Notes: a model not told the origin generated them from the letters alone. A DNA stretch of 64,000 nucleotides from an uncultured Methanoregula sp. (GCF_963677065.1 NZ_OY781872.1:1607419-1671418), one strand, 5' to 3'. Shown: positions 20,064 through 28,445, counted from the stretch's first letter. A program made the numbers and translations.

Positions 20064-21563
20064 TCAGCATTCCTGGCAGTACACACGCGTATTCCTGCTC
20101 ACGAGCAGGTTATATGCATCATGTGCCTTGTTATACCGCACGAGAACGCCCTTCATCTCAAGAACGGACCCATAGGGAGCTGTTGTCAACCTCTCATTAT
20201 CCGGGGTGATATGGAACGATGGCAGCACCGCATAGACCGGTGTTTTAGCAGTCCCGTCGCAGATCTTGTACACGTGGGTCTTTGCATTGCCCAGTTCCCC
20301 GCTCATCTTCAGGCCCGCCGTATTGATCCGTTTTTCCACATGCTGCCGGAGTTTGGACAACCGGAGGAATTTCGATTCTGAAGAAAGACGGTATGATTCT
20401 GTTTTCCGGGGTTCTTTACTCAGAATCGCATAACTGTACTTGATATCGGTGTTGATGAACCGGTATGACTCCTCGCATTGCGCAAGGGTTTCCATGAGAC
20501 GGGTCATTTTAATCGCGGGGGCCGTCCTGAAACTCCAGCAGCGGGGGGCGGTGCAGGGGATACCCCAGATGAACGAGCAGGGACCCTGAATCGAGAGACC
20601 TTTTCCCTGGAGTGCTACCGCAAGGGAGCGCATCCGGGTTGAGTTCTCTTCGTCTGCAGGCTCCACGACGAGGATAGTCCCGTCGGGGGCCAGTCGCTCT
20701 GCAATGCGGGTAACTATCTCTTCCCGCATATCCGTTGAGGCATCCGGCAGCTCATTGAGGACATTTGAAAATACTGCCAGATCGATCTTTGCCGGAAGGA
20801 CTTCCGGATCCAGGGACCGGAGGTCAGCCCGTACCGGCGGCTTGATGCTGACGTTTCCTCCCCGGGGCACGCAACTGTCCCGGAGGGCTAAAAACGCCTC
20901 GATATGCTCTTCCGACCGCTCCAGGGAGAATACATCCGCCTTCGCGGTATCCAGCCGGGAATAGAAGTCCGCAACTGCGAGCGGGACAACCCCCGGTCCC
21001 GTACCGATATCCAGAATGGTCATCCTCTGTCTTAACCGCCCGCTCCGGGCAAGCAGCATGAGGAGGTATTCGGTCTGCATGAAGTAGACCGGGAAGTGGT
21101 ACGCCAGGTAGCCGAGCACGCTATACCCCTTGGTGTACTGCAGGGACCGTTTGTGCTGCGGTTTCCAGTAATCATCTTTCTGGGCAATAATCGCACGGCG
21201 GAGTTTCTCGATTACCGCCGGATCGTTCCAGCCCTTCCCCGCTTTTTTTGTGATATACTGCTCGATAGCCCACTGGAGTTCTGCCGGAATGGTTTTTTGT
21301 TCGAAAAAACGGTTGGTGCGGAGAGATTCCTCCGTGTTCAGGGTATATGCCTGCGGAGGTGACAGCCGTGATATTTCATAATCGCCCCCTTTTTTACCGG
21401 CAACAAGCCCGAGCCCTTTCAAATCGCCGGCGAGTTGTCGGAACAGATCCTCAACGTCAGCAGGTGTTCCCTCCTCAAGGTACGGGAGGATCTCTGACAG
21501 GGTGAATACCGGTTTTGTACCGGCAACGTACCGGATCGTTGAGAGGAGCTGTTTATCGGCCAT
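20064..21563 (-). CDS. Rsm22-like SAM-dependent methyltransferase
   Basis: A 499-residue protein with an N-terminal winged-helix-like segment (residues 1-65), a Rossmann methyltransferase core with the SAM motif ILDIGTGPGVVPLA near 190, and a cysteine cluster (CSFIWGIPCTAPRC) near 330-345, as in the mitochondrial Rsm22 family, where cysteines bind an Fe-S cluster. The C-terminal 100 residues form a beta-rich domain. Its ATG overlaps the PolB2 stop in TAATG, placing it as the fourth gene of that operon. An rRNA substrate would be inferred from family; a link to DNA repair would be new. Confidence 0.8.
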   Translation of the reverse strand: MADKQLLSTIRYVAGTKPVFTLSEILPYLEEGTPADVEDLFRQLAGDLKGLGLVAGKKGGDYEISRLSPPQAYTLNTEESLRTNRFFEQKTIPAELQWAIEQYITKKAGKGWNDPAVIEKLRRAIIAQKDDYWKPQHKRSLQYTKGYSVLGYLAYHFPVYFMQTEYLLMLLARSGRLRQRMTILDIGTGPGVVPLAVADFYSRLDTAKADVFSLERSEEHIEAFLALRDSCVPRGGNVSIKPPVRADLRSLDPEVLPAKIDLAVFSNVLNELPDASTDMREEIVTRIAERLAPDGTILVVEPADEENSTRMRSLAVALQGKGLSIQGPCSFIWGIPCTAPRCWSFRTAPAIKMTRLMETLAQCEESYRFINTDIKYSYAILSKEPRKTESYRLSSESKFLRLSKLRQHVEKRINTAGLKMSGELGNAKTHVYKICDGTAKTPVYAVLPSFHITPDNERLTTAPYGSVLEMKGVLVRYNKAHDAYNLLVSRNTRVYCQEC

Positions 21564-23617
21564 TATCTGCCGGATACTTGGCGGCAGGGGATATTACATC
21601 TTTGCCTGCCGGTGATATCCTGGTGATGGGGCAGGCCCGCAATCCGGGACGTGCGCTCCCTCTCTGCCCGCCCCTCGCGGAATGCATACGCGATCTCGGT
21701 CCAGGCCCGCTCCAGGAGATCCCGGTAGTACGGGATGTCAAAATCCCCGGCACTCCAGACCGGAGCAACGTTGTATGTACGTGCATCGCGCACAACGTAC
21801 TGGATCTTCATGCCCGGCGCTATATCCGCCCCGCACTCCCGATATGCCTCAACCGCAGCGCCTTCGATGCAGCGGTGTGCGTACCGGAGCCGGCTTATCC
21901 TCCGGCTGATGATCATCTCCTGCGCAGGAGCCGCAGGGAGTTCTGCAACAGCGGTCCGGTATATCCTGCAGACTTCGTCCCACATCGTTTCCAGTTCAGC
22001 CCGGGTTTTTGCCCGGCCCATGACGGTAAGCATATCGCCCTGCATCTTCCTGATGTAACCGGGGGTGTCGTGCCGTCGTGCTGCAATCCCCCTGACTTTC
22101 ACGCTCCCATCCGGCTGCCGGCCGTAATAGCGGTTGTATGCCCCAAACCCGTCATTGAGGGGGAGGAAGACCAGCCAGTTGAAATGCTCGGTTTCGGCGT
22201 CAAGGCCAGTCTCCCGGCAGATGCGCTCCTGCAATGCCGGTACGGAGGGTCCCTGCACCCAGAGGCAGTCCACGATCCCGTGCAGCACCGTAAATCCCAT
22301 CTCCTCGGCAATATCTTTTGTCTGCAGAAGAATCTCCCGGGATCTCCTGGTTATAGCCTCGTGGACTTCGATCCTCCCGAATTTTGCATTCTTGTATCCG
22401 GTATAGCCGAAGCAGGTAACGAGCATCCATTTGAGGATGGCATCGATACCCGCTGCACCCGGGTCGGAGCGTTTCCGCTGTTTTACCGTTTTTCTCAGGT
22501 CAAGCAACGGTGCAAGGGCAGTGGGAAGAAATCCCTCTGTTTCCGGATTTCCGATGGTCTCCGGTGACAGGTTCGCGAGAACGATGATCGAGGGATACAT
22601 CGAGGTGAAATCGATCTCATCCACGTCAAAAAAGATCCCGGCTTCCGGCTGGAACATCATCCCGCCCCGATCCGCGCCCCTGAGCAGGGCAAATTTCCGC
22701 AGTGCTTCGGCATCGCTCTTGCGGAACGGTACCACGATACCTCTTCGCACCGCTTCATAGGTCTCGTAACCGGAGATGAGTGTACCCGGGGTGAACCGAG
22801 ATGCGAGATTGGGGGAGATCCCAGAAAGCCTGGCTGCCAGGAGCACACCGGAGAGTCCTCCCTCCCGGTACACAAGCGACTGCTCGGTATCGATCAGTAT
22901 CCTGCCGTCGGGGATGAGTGCTGCGTCCTTGTGTTCCACTCTCCCGTAACTCCAGTACGAGCGCGAACCGATGGTGCGGTATCTGCCCGTCCGGCTTATG
23001 TTCAGGGAAAGGTCCAGCGCACGGGTCCGTGCCTGCAGTACCGCCATCCAGCGATCAGCGTGGGGCATGAGAATCACATCCGGGTCGCACGCATCAATCA
23101 GCGCGAAGAGATCTGACAGTACCTCCCGCTCGGATCCGGCAAGATGTTCGTTCTGCTCGTGGACAACGTCCATCTCAGTAAAAGTACCGGCCCGGTCCGG
23201 GTGGCCGGGGATCCGTATCTCTATCCATTTCAGGTCATGGGAGATATCGGGTGAGAAGCGATTGCCGATATCATTACAGCAGGGAACGATCCCGTTCTCG
23301 GCCATGAAGCACTGATCCTTCCTGATGTCTGCATTGAAGATCTGCGCAGCATATCCTGTCTGGTGCTCGATTGCTTCAGCTACGGTCCGTCCTGCAAAAA
23401 TTTTGTACCCTTCGCGTTTTCCAAAGATTGTCCTGAATGTGCAGGCCTCTGCCCGGTACTCTTCCTCCAGTGCGGTAATCATGGGGTGGTATGCGTCCGG
23501 ATCGGGAAGATACAGGTAGAACGGGGGATCGTACTCCTGGTGGCTCACCCGTACCGATCCCGCTTTGCACCACAGATCCACGCCCCCGCTGCGGTAAGCC
23601 GAGTCAAATATCCACAT
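21563..23617 (-). CDS. B-family DNA polymerase homolog with altered active site (PolB2 type)
   Basis: A 684-residue protein, about 100 residues shorter than replicative PolB. Motif A is intact (DFTSMYPSII, near residues 335-345, with the catalytic Asp). The motif B region reads KWMLVTCFGYTGYKNAKFG instead of Kx3NSxYG. Motif C, normally YxDTDS, reads HGIVDC near residue 447, so one of its two metal-binding aspartates is replaced. No clean DxE exonuclease motif is seen. This is the pattern of the archaeal PolB2 group. The start is the ATG at 23617, preceded by CAGGAGG at eight bases; a longer in-frame extension to 23800 is rejected because it covers the upstream small gene. Confidence 0.86.
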   Translation of the reverse strand: MWIFDSAYRSGGVDLWCKAGSVRVSHQEYDPPFYLYLPDPDAYHPMITALEEEYRAEACTFRTIFGKREGYKIFAGRTVAEAIEHQTGYAAQIFNADIRKDQCFMAENGIVPCCNDIGNRFSPDISHDLKWIEIRIPGHPDRAGTFTEMDVVHEQNEHLAGSEREVLSDLFALIDACDPDVILMPHADRWMAVLQARTRALDLSLNISRTGRYRTIGSRSYWSYGRVEHKDAALIPDGRILIDTEQSLVYREGGLSGVLLAARLSGISPNLASRFTPGTLISGYETYEAVRRGIVVPFRKSDAEALRKFALLRGADRGGMMFQPEAGIFFDVDEIDFTSMYPSIIVLANLSPETIGNPETEGFLPTALAPLLDLRKTVKQRKRSDPGAAGIDAILKWMLVTCFGYTGYKNAKFGRIEVHEAITRRSREILLQTKDIAEEMGFTVLHGIVDCLWVQGPSVPALQERICRETGLDAETEHFNWLVFLPLNDGFGAYNRYYGRQPDGSVKVRGIAARRHDTPGYIRKMQGDMLTVMGRAKTRAELETMWDEVCRIYRTAVAELPAAPAQEMIISRRISRLRYAHRCIEGAAVEAYRECGADIAPGMKIQYVVRDARTYNVAPVWSAGDFDIPYYRDLLERAWTEIAYAFREGRAERERTSRIAGLPHHQDITGRQRCNIPCRQVSGR

Positions 23618-23855
23618 CCGGCCGGCCTCCTGTATCCCTGTTGTCGGTATGCTGCAGCTCGACAAGCCCCGAGAAAAATGCAGCTTCCCGCGGGGCGTCA
23701 CCTCGGTAAAACGCCTTGCTCGAATGTCTTTTCGCCCGGTCTGCGAGAAGTTTTCCGCATACTTTTCTTCCGCCGGGCAGGGTACGTGCGAAGCGTGCAA
23801 AGCGGCCTGCTATCCTGTTGACACCCTGCCGTACACTCCCGACGCTCCTGCCCAT
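23604..23855 (-). CDS. 83-residue basic protein inside the PolB2 operon
   Basis: An overlapped small gene. It starts at the ATG at 23855 within a TGATG junction with the upstream stop and has GGAGGT eight bases ahead; its stop TGA at 23604 lies 14 bases inside the polymerase gene. The protein is strongly basic in the first 50 residues (VRQGVNRIAGRFARFARTLPGGRKV...LLADRAKRH) and acidic at the end. No family is recognised. The tight coupling on both sides argues that it works with the polymerase, perhaps as a nucleic-acid-binding or adaptor subunit. Confidence 0.75.
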   Translation of the reverse strand: MGRSVGSVRQGVNRIAGRFARFARTLPGGRKVCGKLLADRAKRHSSKAFYRGDAPREAAFFSGLVELQHTDNRDTGGRPDVDI

Positions 23856-24382
23856 CAGGTAACCTCCAGGGTCTTCTGGCCTGTCGGGGCCCCCCGGCTC
23901 CCGCGACACATATGCCGGGCGGGGGTGCCCTGCAGGCCGGTTACGGGTTCACCGGAAGTGATCTCGATGACCCGGTCAGCCTGTCGTGCCAGAATGGAAA
24001 ATGAGCGGTCGCCTGCCGGAGCCCACAGGATCACCAGAGCCTCGCGCCCGGCCTGTTTCAGTGCTGATGCAGCCGTACCCAGCATCCGTCCTGCCCCGTC
24101 AAACAGGGTTGGATCGTGCTCGATGAAGACTACCGTATGACTTGCCTCGTTTATCACGGTCAGGAACTGGTCTGCGGTAAACGGCCTCCTGACTTCAAAA
24201 TTGTCCGATGTGCGGCTGATGCCGGATAGGATGCGGGAATAGTTGCCGCAGACGTACAGGAAGAGGAATCTCTGGAGATCCCTGTTGCTGTTGAGTGCTG
24301 CGAGGATCTTTTTTTCCGGTGCAATTACTGCGGTAAATGCACCCTCGCTGAGGAGGATCCCTTTCGAGAGTTCGATCTGCAT
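23855..24382 (-). CDS. RecA/RadA-superfamily-like protein lacking Walker A, first gene of the PolB2 operon
   Basis: A 175-residue protein. A hydrophobic strand ending in acid, HTVVFIEHD (residues 82-90), resembles a Walker B, and REALVILWAP plus ADRVIEITSG look like the following RecA-core strands; no GxxxxGK[ST] is present. An in-frame TGA lies 12 codons upstream of the ATG at 24382, fixing the start region. The gene leads an operon with the 83-residue protein, PolB2 and the methyltransferase. Divergent RadA paralogs are known beside PolB2 in other archaea, which supports this reading, but the fold call is tentative. Confidence 0.65.
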   Translation of the reverse strand: MQIELSKGILLSEGAFTAVIAPEKKILAALNSNRDLQRFLFLYVCGNYSRILSGISRTSDNFEVRRPFTADQFLTVINEASHTVVFIEHDPTLFDGAGRMLGTAASALKQAGREALVILWAPAGDRSFSILARQADRVIEITSGEPVTGLQGTPARHMCRGSRGAPTGQKTLEVT

Positions 24383-24575
24383 GGCACCGGATCCCTGCTG
24401 TGCCGGGACAATAAAGGCTCAGGCTGGCGGGGTGTGAAAGTGTTGGCGTGGCATGCAGCGGTCTGTCGCACACCTGCTGAAGCCGAAATATCTTCGGTTT
24501 ACGGATCAAAATCCGTTCGTTCCGGTGGTTCAGCCGGAGAGATACAGGGGTGTGAGCCATATTCTCCCCGCCCGC

Positions 24576-24595
24576 GTGGATATAAAAATATCCAC
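24576..24595 (-). promoter_or_regulatory. palindromic TATA element upstream of the PolB2 operon
   Basis: GTGGATAT-AAAA-ATATCCAC is a perfect inverted repeat with eight-base arms, and its centre also reads as an archaeal TATA box on either strand. It lies 194 bases before the first operon gene. A repressor on this site would block TBP, so it is a candidate operator. The rest of 24383-24575 shows no convincing gene. Confidence 0.45.
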
Positions 24596-24599
24596 ACCC

Positions 24600-25041
24600 C
24601 TTGGTGAAATCCTCCGGTTTAAACGATTTCTTACCCCGAGCTTTACCCGTTAAAAAATGTGCAAATCCCTGAACGGGAAAAAAGGGAACGGTCTCGCTTT
24701 AATCTTACCCCTGATATCATGAATGTTTATGAGATAGCCGTTCTGTCAAATCGGTTCAGCCCTGCTTGTACCGGCAGTCTCGACACCGTACATTAAAAAA
24801 AGACGGCTATTCCGTAATGGTGAACAACAGCATCCCCCTTCTTACGGAAATACTTCGGCTCCGTTCAGCATACTGTTCAGGAGCAGACCGCAGTTCTTCA
24901 ACACCAGTCCCTCCGGGAAAAAGAGCGTATGTTTCGCACCCCCGCGATCGACCTCCCTTTGGCTGTCTCCCGGCAATCAATGCGCCGGATTCAATGCTTT
25001 GCTCCCGTTATAATGGATCATCTCGCCATTCTGCGATCGTG
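24600..25041. other. non-coding stretch, possible decayed sequence
   Basis: I see no supported gene in these 440 bases. A plus-strand open frame runs through the area but lacks any Shine-Dalgarno and covers the zinc-ribbon gene on the other strand. A hairpin with arms CCCGTT/AACGGG and a 20-base loop lies at about 24646-24677. On the minus strand a start-less open stretch ends near 24820 and may be a remnant. Confidence 0.4.
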
Positions 25042-25185
25042 TCAGGATTGGTTTCCGTTCTCCCGCACATCGATCTTCCGCCCGCAGACCGGGCACTGGT
25101 ATACGGCTTTCCCATGACCATCCGACCATACCCGTTTCATTGGAGTATTGTCGTGATTGCAGGTCGGTATCTGGAATTCGTCCAT
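25042..25185 (-). CDS. small zinc-ribbon protein (47 residues)
   Basis: A short minus-strand gene from the ATG at 25185 to TGA at 25042. The protein begins MDEFQIPTCNHDNTPMKRV and contains CNHD followed by YQCPVCGRKIDV, which together make a C/H plus CxxC zinc ribbon typical of tiny archaeal metal-binding proteins. An in-frame TAA 15 bases before the ATG fixes the start. It is opposite a longer open frame that I reject. Function unknown. Confidence 0.65.
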   Translation of the reverse strand: MDEFQIPTCNHDNTPMKRVWSDGHGKAVYQCPVCGRKIDVRENGNQS

Positions 25186-25350
25186 CAGGTAATCACTCAG
25201 TTACCCTCGCCAGCCGGATATATGAACTTTGTAGTCTGCAATGTCGGGCTGGACGCAACCGGCAGCGTCCGGGCTCTCACGGGACGGTTATTGGAACAGG
25301 GAAAGCCGTAATACCCAAAAAGATCCACACTCCGTAAGGAGCAAACCAGG

Positions 25351-25917
25351 ATGGCCGATATTCAGAATTTCATTGGCTTTGCACAGGGGGAACGCCTCAT
25401 CAAGGAATATTCCGGGTTCAAAATGTTCTCTCCGGTAAAGGCGCGGATCAACCTTTCCGTGACCAACAAACGGGTGATAGTCTATTCCTCTGTGAAGAAT
25501 TTCTTTGTGCAGGACCAGGCCTCGCTCTTCCAGCAGATTGCCATAAGCGAGATCCGGGGGCTGGATATCCTCCAGGGTACCCGGTACAATATTCTCCTCC
25601 TCGCGGGTTCGGTGGTTGCCCTTGTGGCGGGCCTTGCTGCGGCACTTTTGGGATCCGCTCTTGGGACTCTTCCGGTCATTGGCGGCAGCATACAGGTTGT
25701 CGGGATCCTGCTCTCTGGTATCGGGATTGTCGGAATCATCCTCTTTGCCGTGCGGCCAAAAAAGCTCTTCCGGTTCATTATCCGGGGATCCGGAATTGAT
25801 CTCAATGTCGGGGAATTTTCCCAGGCACACCCGGTCATCAGCAGCGGCCCCGATCTCCAGGGAATGGTCGAAGAACTCGGGGCCCTGGTCATCCAGATCC
25901 AGGAAGGAACGGTCTGA
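25351..25917 (+). CDS. PH-domain-like membrane protein
   Basis: A 188-residue protein: residues 1-75 form a PH-like domain (RINLSVTNKRVIVYSSVKNFF), then two adjacent membrane helices around 83-130 (NILLLAGSVVALVAGLAAALLGSAL and VVGILLSGIGIVGIILFAV), then a short cytoplasmic segment IRGSGIDLNVGEF. An AAGGAG Shine-Dalgarno precedes the ATG. The PH-like region resembles that of the 18522-19904 protein. Function unknown; it probably senses or organises membrane lipids. Confidence 0.82.
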   Translation: MADIQNFIGFAQGERLIKEYSGFKMFSPVKARINLSVTNKRVIVYSSVKNFFVQDQASLFQQIAISEIRGLDILQGTRYNILLLAGSVVALVAGLAAALLGSALGTLPVIGGSIQVVGILLSGIGIVGIILFAVRPKKLFRFIIRGSGIDLNVGEFSQAHPVISSGPDLQGMVEELGALVIQIQEGTV

Positions 25918-25945
25918 TCCCGACCACATTTTTTTAATCGATAGC

Positions 25946-26533
25946 TCAGTGGAGGCGGGTGACGGATCCCCCGAGGCTCCCGACCGATCGGGTGAGATCC
26001 ATGGCAACCCCGTTTGGTGGCCGGACTTCAAGGTGGATGGTATCGTCTTTGACCGGGGGTTCGGAGGGGCAGGCACTGACCATGAATTCCTCGCCCGACC
26101 CGAGCTGGTTGTTGGCATTCTGGCTGTTGATCCGCTGGTACACCGCCCATGTCCCCGAGTTTGTCTGGCACCCTGCCGGGTTGTAGGTGGCCGGGTCCAT
26201 GCGGAGGGTCTCGAGCAGGGTCCCGTTGTTGTAGACGATCGTCACGCGGCTGAAGTCGATAGGCGTGGTCCCGAATGCGAGCCGGCACGAGAAGTTGATC
26301 TTCACCAGCTGCCCTGAGCCCGGGTTCGTGACGCCATAGACGCCCCCGATCGGCCCCATTGCCGAATCAGACTGGGCAACCGCCGAGTAAATGACGTCCT
26401 GGCTTTTCTGGGTTACGAAGAATCCTGTGTTGAGAACAACGTACGAGAACACGGCCGAGACAACCACGAAGGCGATGAGGACCACTGCAGCCTCAAGGCC
26501 GGTAAACGCTGAATCGTGTGTCCGCCCCTGCAT
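25946..26533 (-). CDS. flaB: archaellin (class III signal peptide)
   Basis: A 195-residue archaellum filament-type protein. The N-terminus MQGRTHDSAFTGLEAAVVLI is a class III signal: a basic leader cut before the hydrophobic helix FTGLEAAVVLIAFVVVSAVF that forms the filament core, followed by the archaellin GFFVTQKSQDVIYSAV stretch. The ATG at 26533 has an AGAGGT Shine-Dalgarno; the longer frame to 26581 is rejected. It stands alone, without fla accessory genes. The prepilin peptidase at 28825 could process it. A TATA-like ATATACATAAG lies about 65 bases upstream. Confidence 0.88.
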   Translation of the reverse strand: MQGRTHDSAFTGLEAAVVLIAFVVVSAVFSYVVLNTGFFVTQKSQDVIYSAVAQSDSAMGPIGGVYGVTNPGSGQLVKINFSCRLAFGTTPIDFSRVTIVYNNGTLLETLRMDPATYNPAGCQTNSGTWAVYQRINSQNANNQLGSGEEFMVSACPSEPPVKDDTIHLEVRPPNGVAMDLTRSVGSLGGSVTRLH

Positions 26534-26703
26534 GGAAAGATACCTCTGCTGCCCGGAATACCACGCAGCTGTCACCAACACTCTGTCCGTGAACGGCTTA
26601 TGTATATCTGTTTGCCAGGATTCTGACCCGGATCAGGCACTTTCACACCACGCCTGCCACGATCTCATGATCCTGGTCGATCCACGGATTTTCGCGTGGC
26701 ACT

Positions 26704-26913
26704 ATGAAACGCAAGGAACTGGACGGGTTAATTCTCCGATGGAAAAATACCACCCGGGCACTGAAGATCCACGAACAGGAGTACGGGAAGTACCTCACGG
26801 AGATCCTTGAAATGCGGACCGACGGGGAACTGGCCCTTTTCAGTGACCCGGTCGAAGCTGCCGCCTTCTTCTGCCTGCTCGACCTTGTGGAACGGAGCGC
26901 TGACCTGACGTAA
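26704..26913 (+). CDS. hypothetical helical protein (69 residues)
   Basis: A small charged protein (MKRKELDGLILRWKNTTRAL...) predicted helical with a hydrophobic C-terminal segment AAAFFCLLDLVERSADL. It is divergent from the archaellin gene. Coding is supported by protein-like composition rather than by a strong ribosome-binding site, which is weak here. No family recognised. Confidence 0.5.
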   Translation: MKRKELDGLILRWKNTTRALKIHEQEYGKYLTEILEMRTDGELALFSDPVEAAAFFCLLDLVERSADLT

Positions 26914-26969
26914 GCAGTGCCCGTGCGGATGAACTGTCATCTGTGATCGGGAATGTGACTGAAAAATTT

Positions 26970-27308
26970 TTACATCTCATCTTCCGGTTCGTCATCCCAC
27001 GGGTGCAGCAGACGCCCTTTGCGGATGGTGATCTCGGGAGCTGGTTTACCGAATCCCCACGAGGGATCATCCAGCAGGGAGTCCGGCTCTGCCCGGATAA
27101 CCGTAACCACGGAGTCCGGCAATTCGTCATCCCGCAGCGGCGGCAGATCTACCGGGCATGCCATCTCCCGGAGTTCATCGCGGCTCAGATCCTCTGCCTG
27201 GATGGCAAACTCGGACGGTTCCGGCTCACCTTCCAGTGCAACCGCCGGCACCTCCGGCATTTCGTAAGGCCGCAGTGGTGGCATAACGATCCTCTCTTTC
27301 TTGTCCAT
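26970..27308 (-). CDS. hypothetical acidic protein (112 residues)
   Basis: Starts at the ATG at 27308, which has a GGGAGGAG Shine-Dalgarno six bases upstream; the frame open to 27488 is not needed. The protein is acidic and proline-rich (MPPLRPYEMPEVPAVALEGEPEP...PWDDEPEDEM) and probably largely unstructured. It is divergent from the ferredoxin at 27483. No family recognised. Confidence 0.65.
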   Translation of the reverse strand: MDKKERIVMPPLRPYEMPEVPAVALEGEPEPSEFAIQAEDLSRDELREMACPVDLPPLRDDELPDSVVTVIRAEPDSLLDDPSWGFGKPAPEITIRKGRLLHPWDDEPEDEM

Positions 27309-27482
27309 CCAGGCTCCTCCCGTACCAAGGTTGCAGGGTGAAAGTATAAAGTGTTCTGCCGCTCCAGGGGGTGCACTGAGTAATCCCCCGGAACCGGGTA
27401 TTGCCGGTATACCCTTGCGAACCTGCGGGGAAGTCCCTGCCCGGGTATTTATTGTTGAAAGACAAGAGTTCCCTTCTGTATC

Positions 27483-27710
27483 ATGCATGTAACGATCGAC
27501 CGCTCGTCCTGCATTTCCTGCGGGGCCTGCTGGAATATCTGCCCGGAGGTCTTTTGCCAGAATCCCTGCGATGGGTTCTCAGAGATGGCCGGGGAGTTCC
27601 GGTTTGGTAATGACCGGGCAGAGGGTTTCGTTCCGGAATCTCTTGTTTCCTGTGCACGGGATGCAGAACAGTTGTGCCCGGTTCGTATTATCGTGATCGA
27701 ATGCGGGTAG
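27483..27710 (+). CDS. single-cluster ferredoxin
   Basis: A 75-residue ferredoxin. The motif CISCGACWNICP near the N-terminus and a C-terminal CARDAEQLCPVRII provide four cysteines (CxxCxxC plus distal CP) for one [4Fe-4S] cluster. A further cysteine pair (CQNPC) lies in the loop. It is monocistronic and would act as a cytoplasmic low-potential electron carrier; its partner is unknown. Confidence 0.88.
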   Translation: MHVTIDRSSCISCGACWNICPEVFCQNPCDGFSEMAGEFRFGNDRAEGFVPESLVSCARDAEQLCPVRIIVIECG

Positions 27711-27755
27711 CTATGCCGTGCCGGTGAACGCTTTCCTGCCCATTCCTTTTGTTTT

Positions 27756-28370
27756 TCAGGAGAAGGGTTCCCTCTCCCCGGGAATTGACATCTCCTCGGC
27801 CTCATACAGCCAGTTGGCAAACACCTTTGTAAGTGCAGGCATTGCTGCCCAGGCAAGAATGGGTATCAGGATGGTGGCGGAAATAAACTTCTGGACGATC
27901 AGGTCCTGCGATCCCACGATGGGGTTTATGCAGAGTGCAATGATGTAGGTGAGCGGAAAGACTGCAATCCATGAGATTACCGCCTGTTTGAACCTTTTAG
28001 GGGGTTTTACCACATGCTGCCCGGGAAGGGTGAACCAGGTCTCAAGGCCGGTGAGCACTTCCATGCGGGGCGGGGCGATGGTGAGCCCCCGCTCGGTCTC
28101 AAGCCAGGCAAGGTAGGTTGGAGATGTATGCCACCGGTCGAGTTCCTCCTTGGATGCAAACTTGTAAACTACCCTGTACACCCCGTCATGGTGTTTTCCC
28201 GGCCGGAATATCGTTATGCCGAGGTTTGCCGGGATGGCGGAAAAAACCTCCATGAGTTTTCTCAGTTCGGCTTCGAATTGCGGTTCACAGCCTTCTTTCA
28301 CGTAATGGATCCGTACGACCGTTATGGGGTTGCTCGGGGAATCTGCCAGCGTCATCACCCTCTCATGCAT
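27756..28370 (-). CDS. antibiotic-biosynthesis-monooxygenase (ABM) domain protein with two membrane helices
   Basis: About 204 residues. Residues 10-110 show the ABM ferredoxin-like fold pattern (ITVVRIHYVKEGCEPQFEAELRKL...YRVVYKFASKEELDRWHTSPTYLAWL). Two hydrophobic helices follow (AVISWIAVFPLTYIIALCI; ISATILIPILAWAAM). ABM domains carry out cofactor-free oxygenation or bind small ligands; the fused membrane part makes a sensor or electron-transfer role equally possible. The start could be the ATG at 28370 or 28355. Confidence 0.8.
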   Translation of the reverse strand: MHERVMTLADSPSNPITVVRIHYVKEGCEPQFEAELRKLMEVFSAIPANLGITIFRPGKHHDGVYRVVYKFASKEELDRWHTSPTYLAWLETERGLTIAPPRMEVLTGLETWFTLPGQHVVKPPKRFKQAVISWIAVFPLTYIIALCINPIVGSQDLIVQKFISATILIPILAWAAMPALTKVFANWLYEAEEMSIPGEREPFS

Positions 28371-28445
28371 ACATGGGTGTATCAGCTTAATGGTGATATC
28401 GAAAGACCGCGTTTTTGGAGTACTCAAAAGAGAATAAAGACCGGT

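Noticed and set aside
23618..23800. N-terminal extension of the PolB2 homolog by 61 residues
   Set aside because: It covers the 83-residue gene, lacks a ribosome-binding site, and the ATG at 23617 has an optimal one.
24195..24560. 121-residue minus-strand frame overlapping the RecA-like gene, starting near the palindromic promoter
   Set aside because: It overlaps the better-supported frame by 188 bases in another phase; Arg/Pro/His-rich and no family.
24766..25311. 181-residue plus-strand open frame
   Set aside because: No ribosome-binding site, odd composition and overlap with the zinc-ribbon gene on the other strand.
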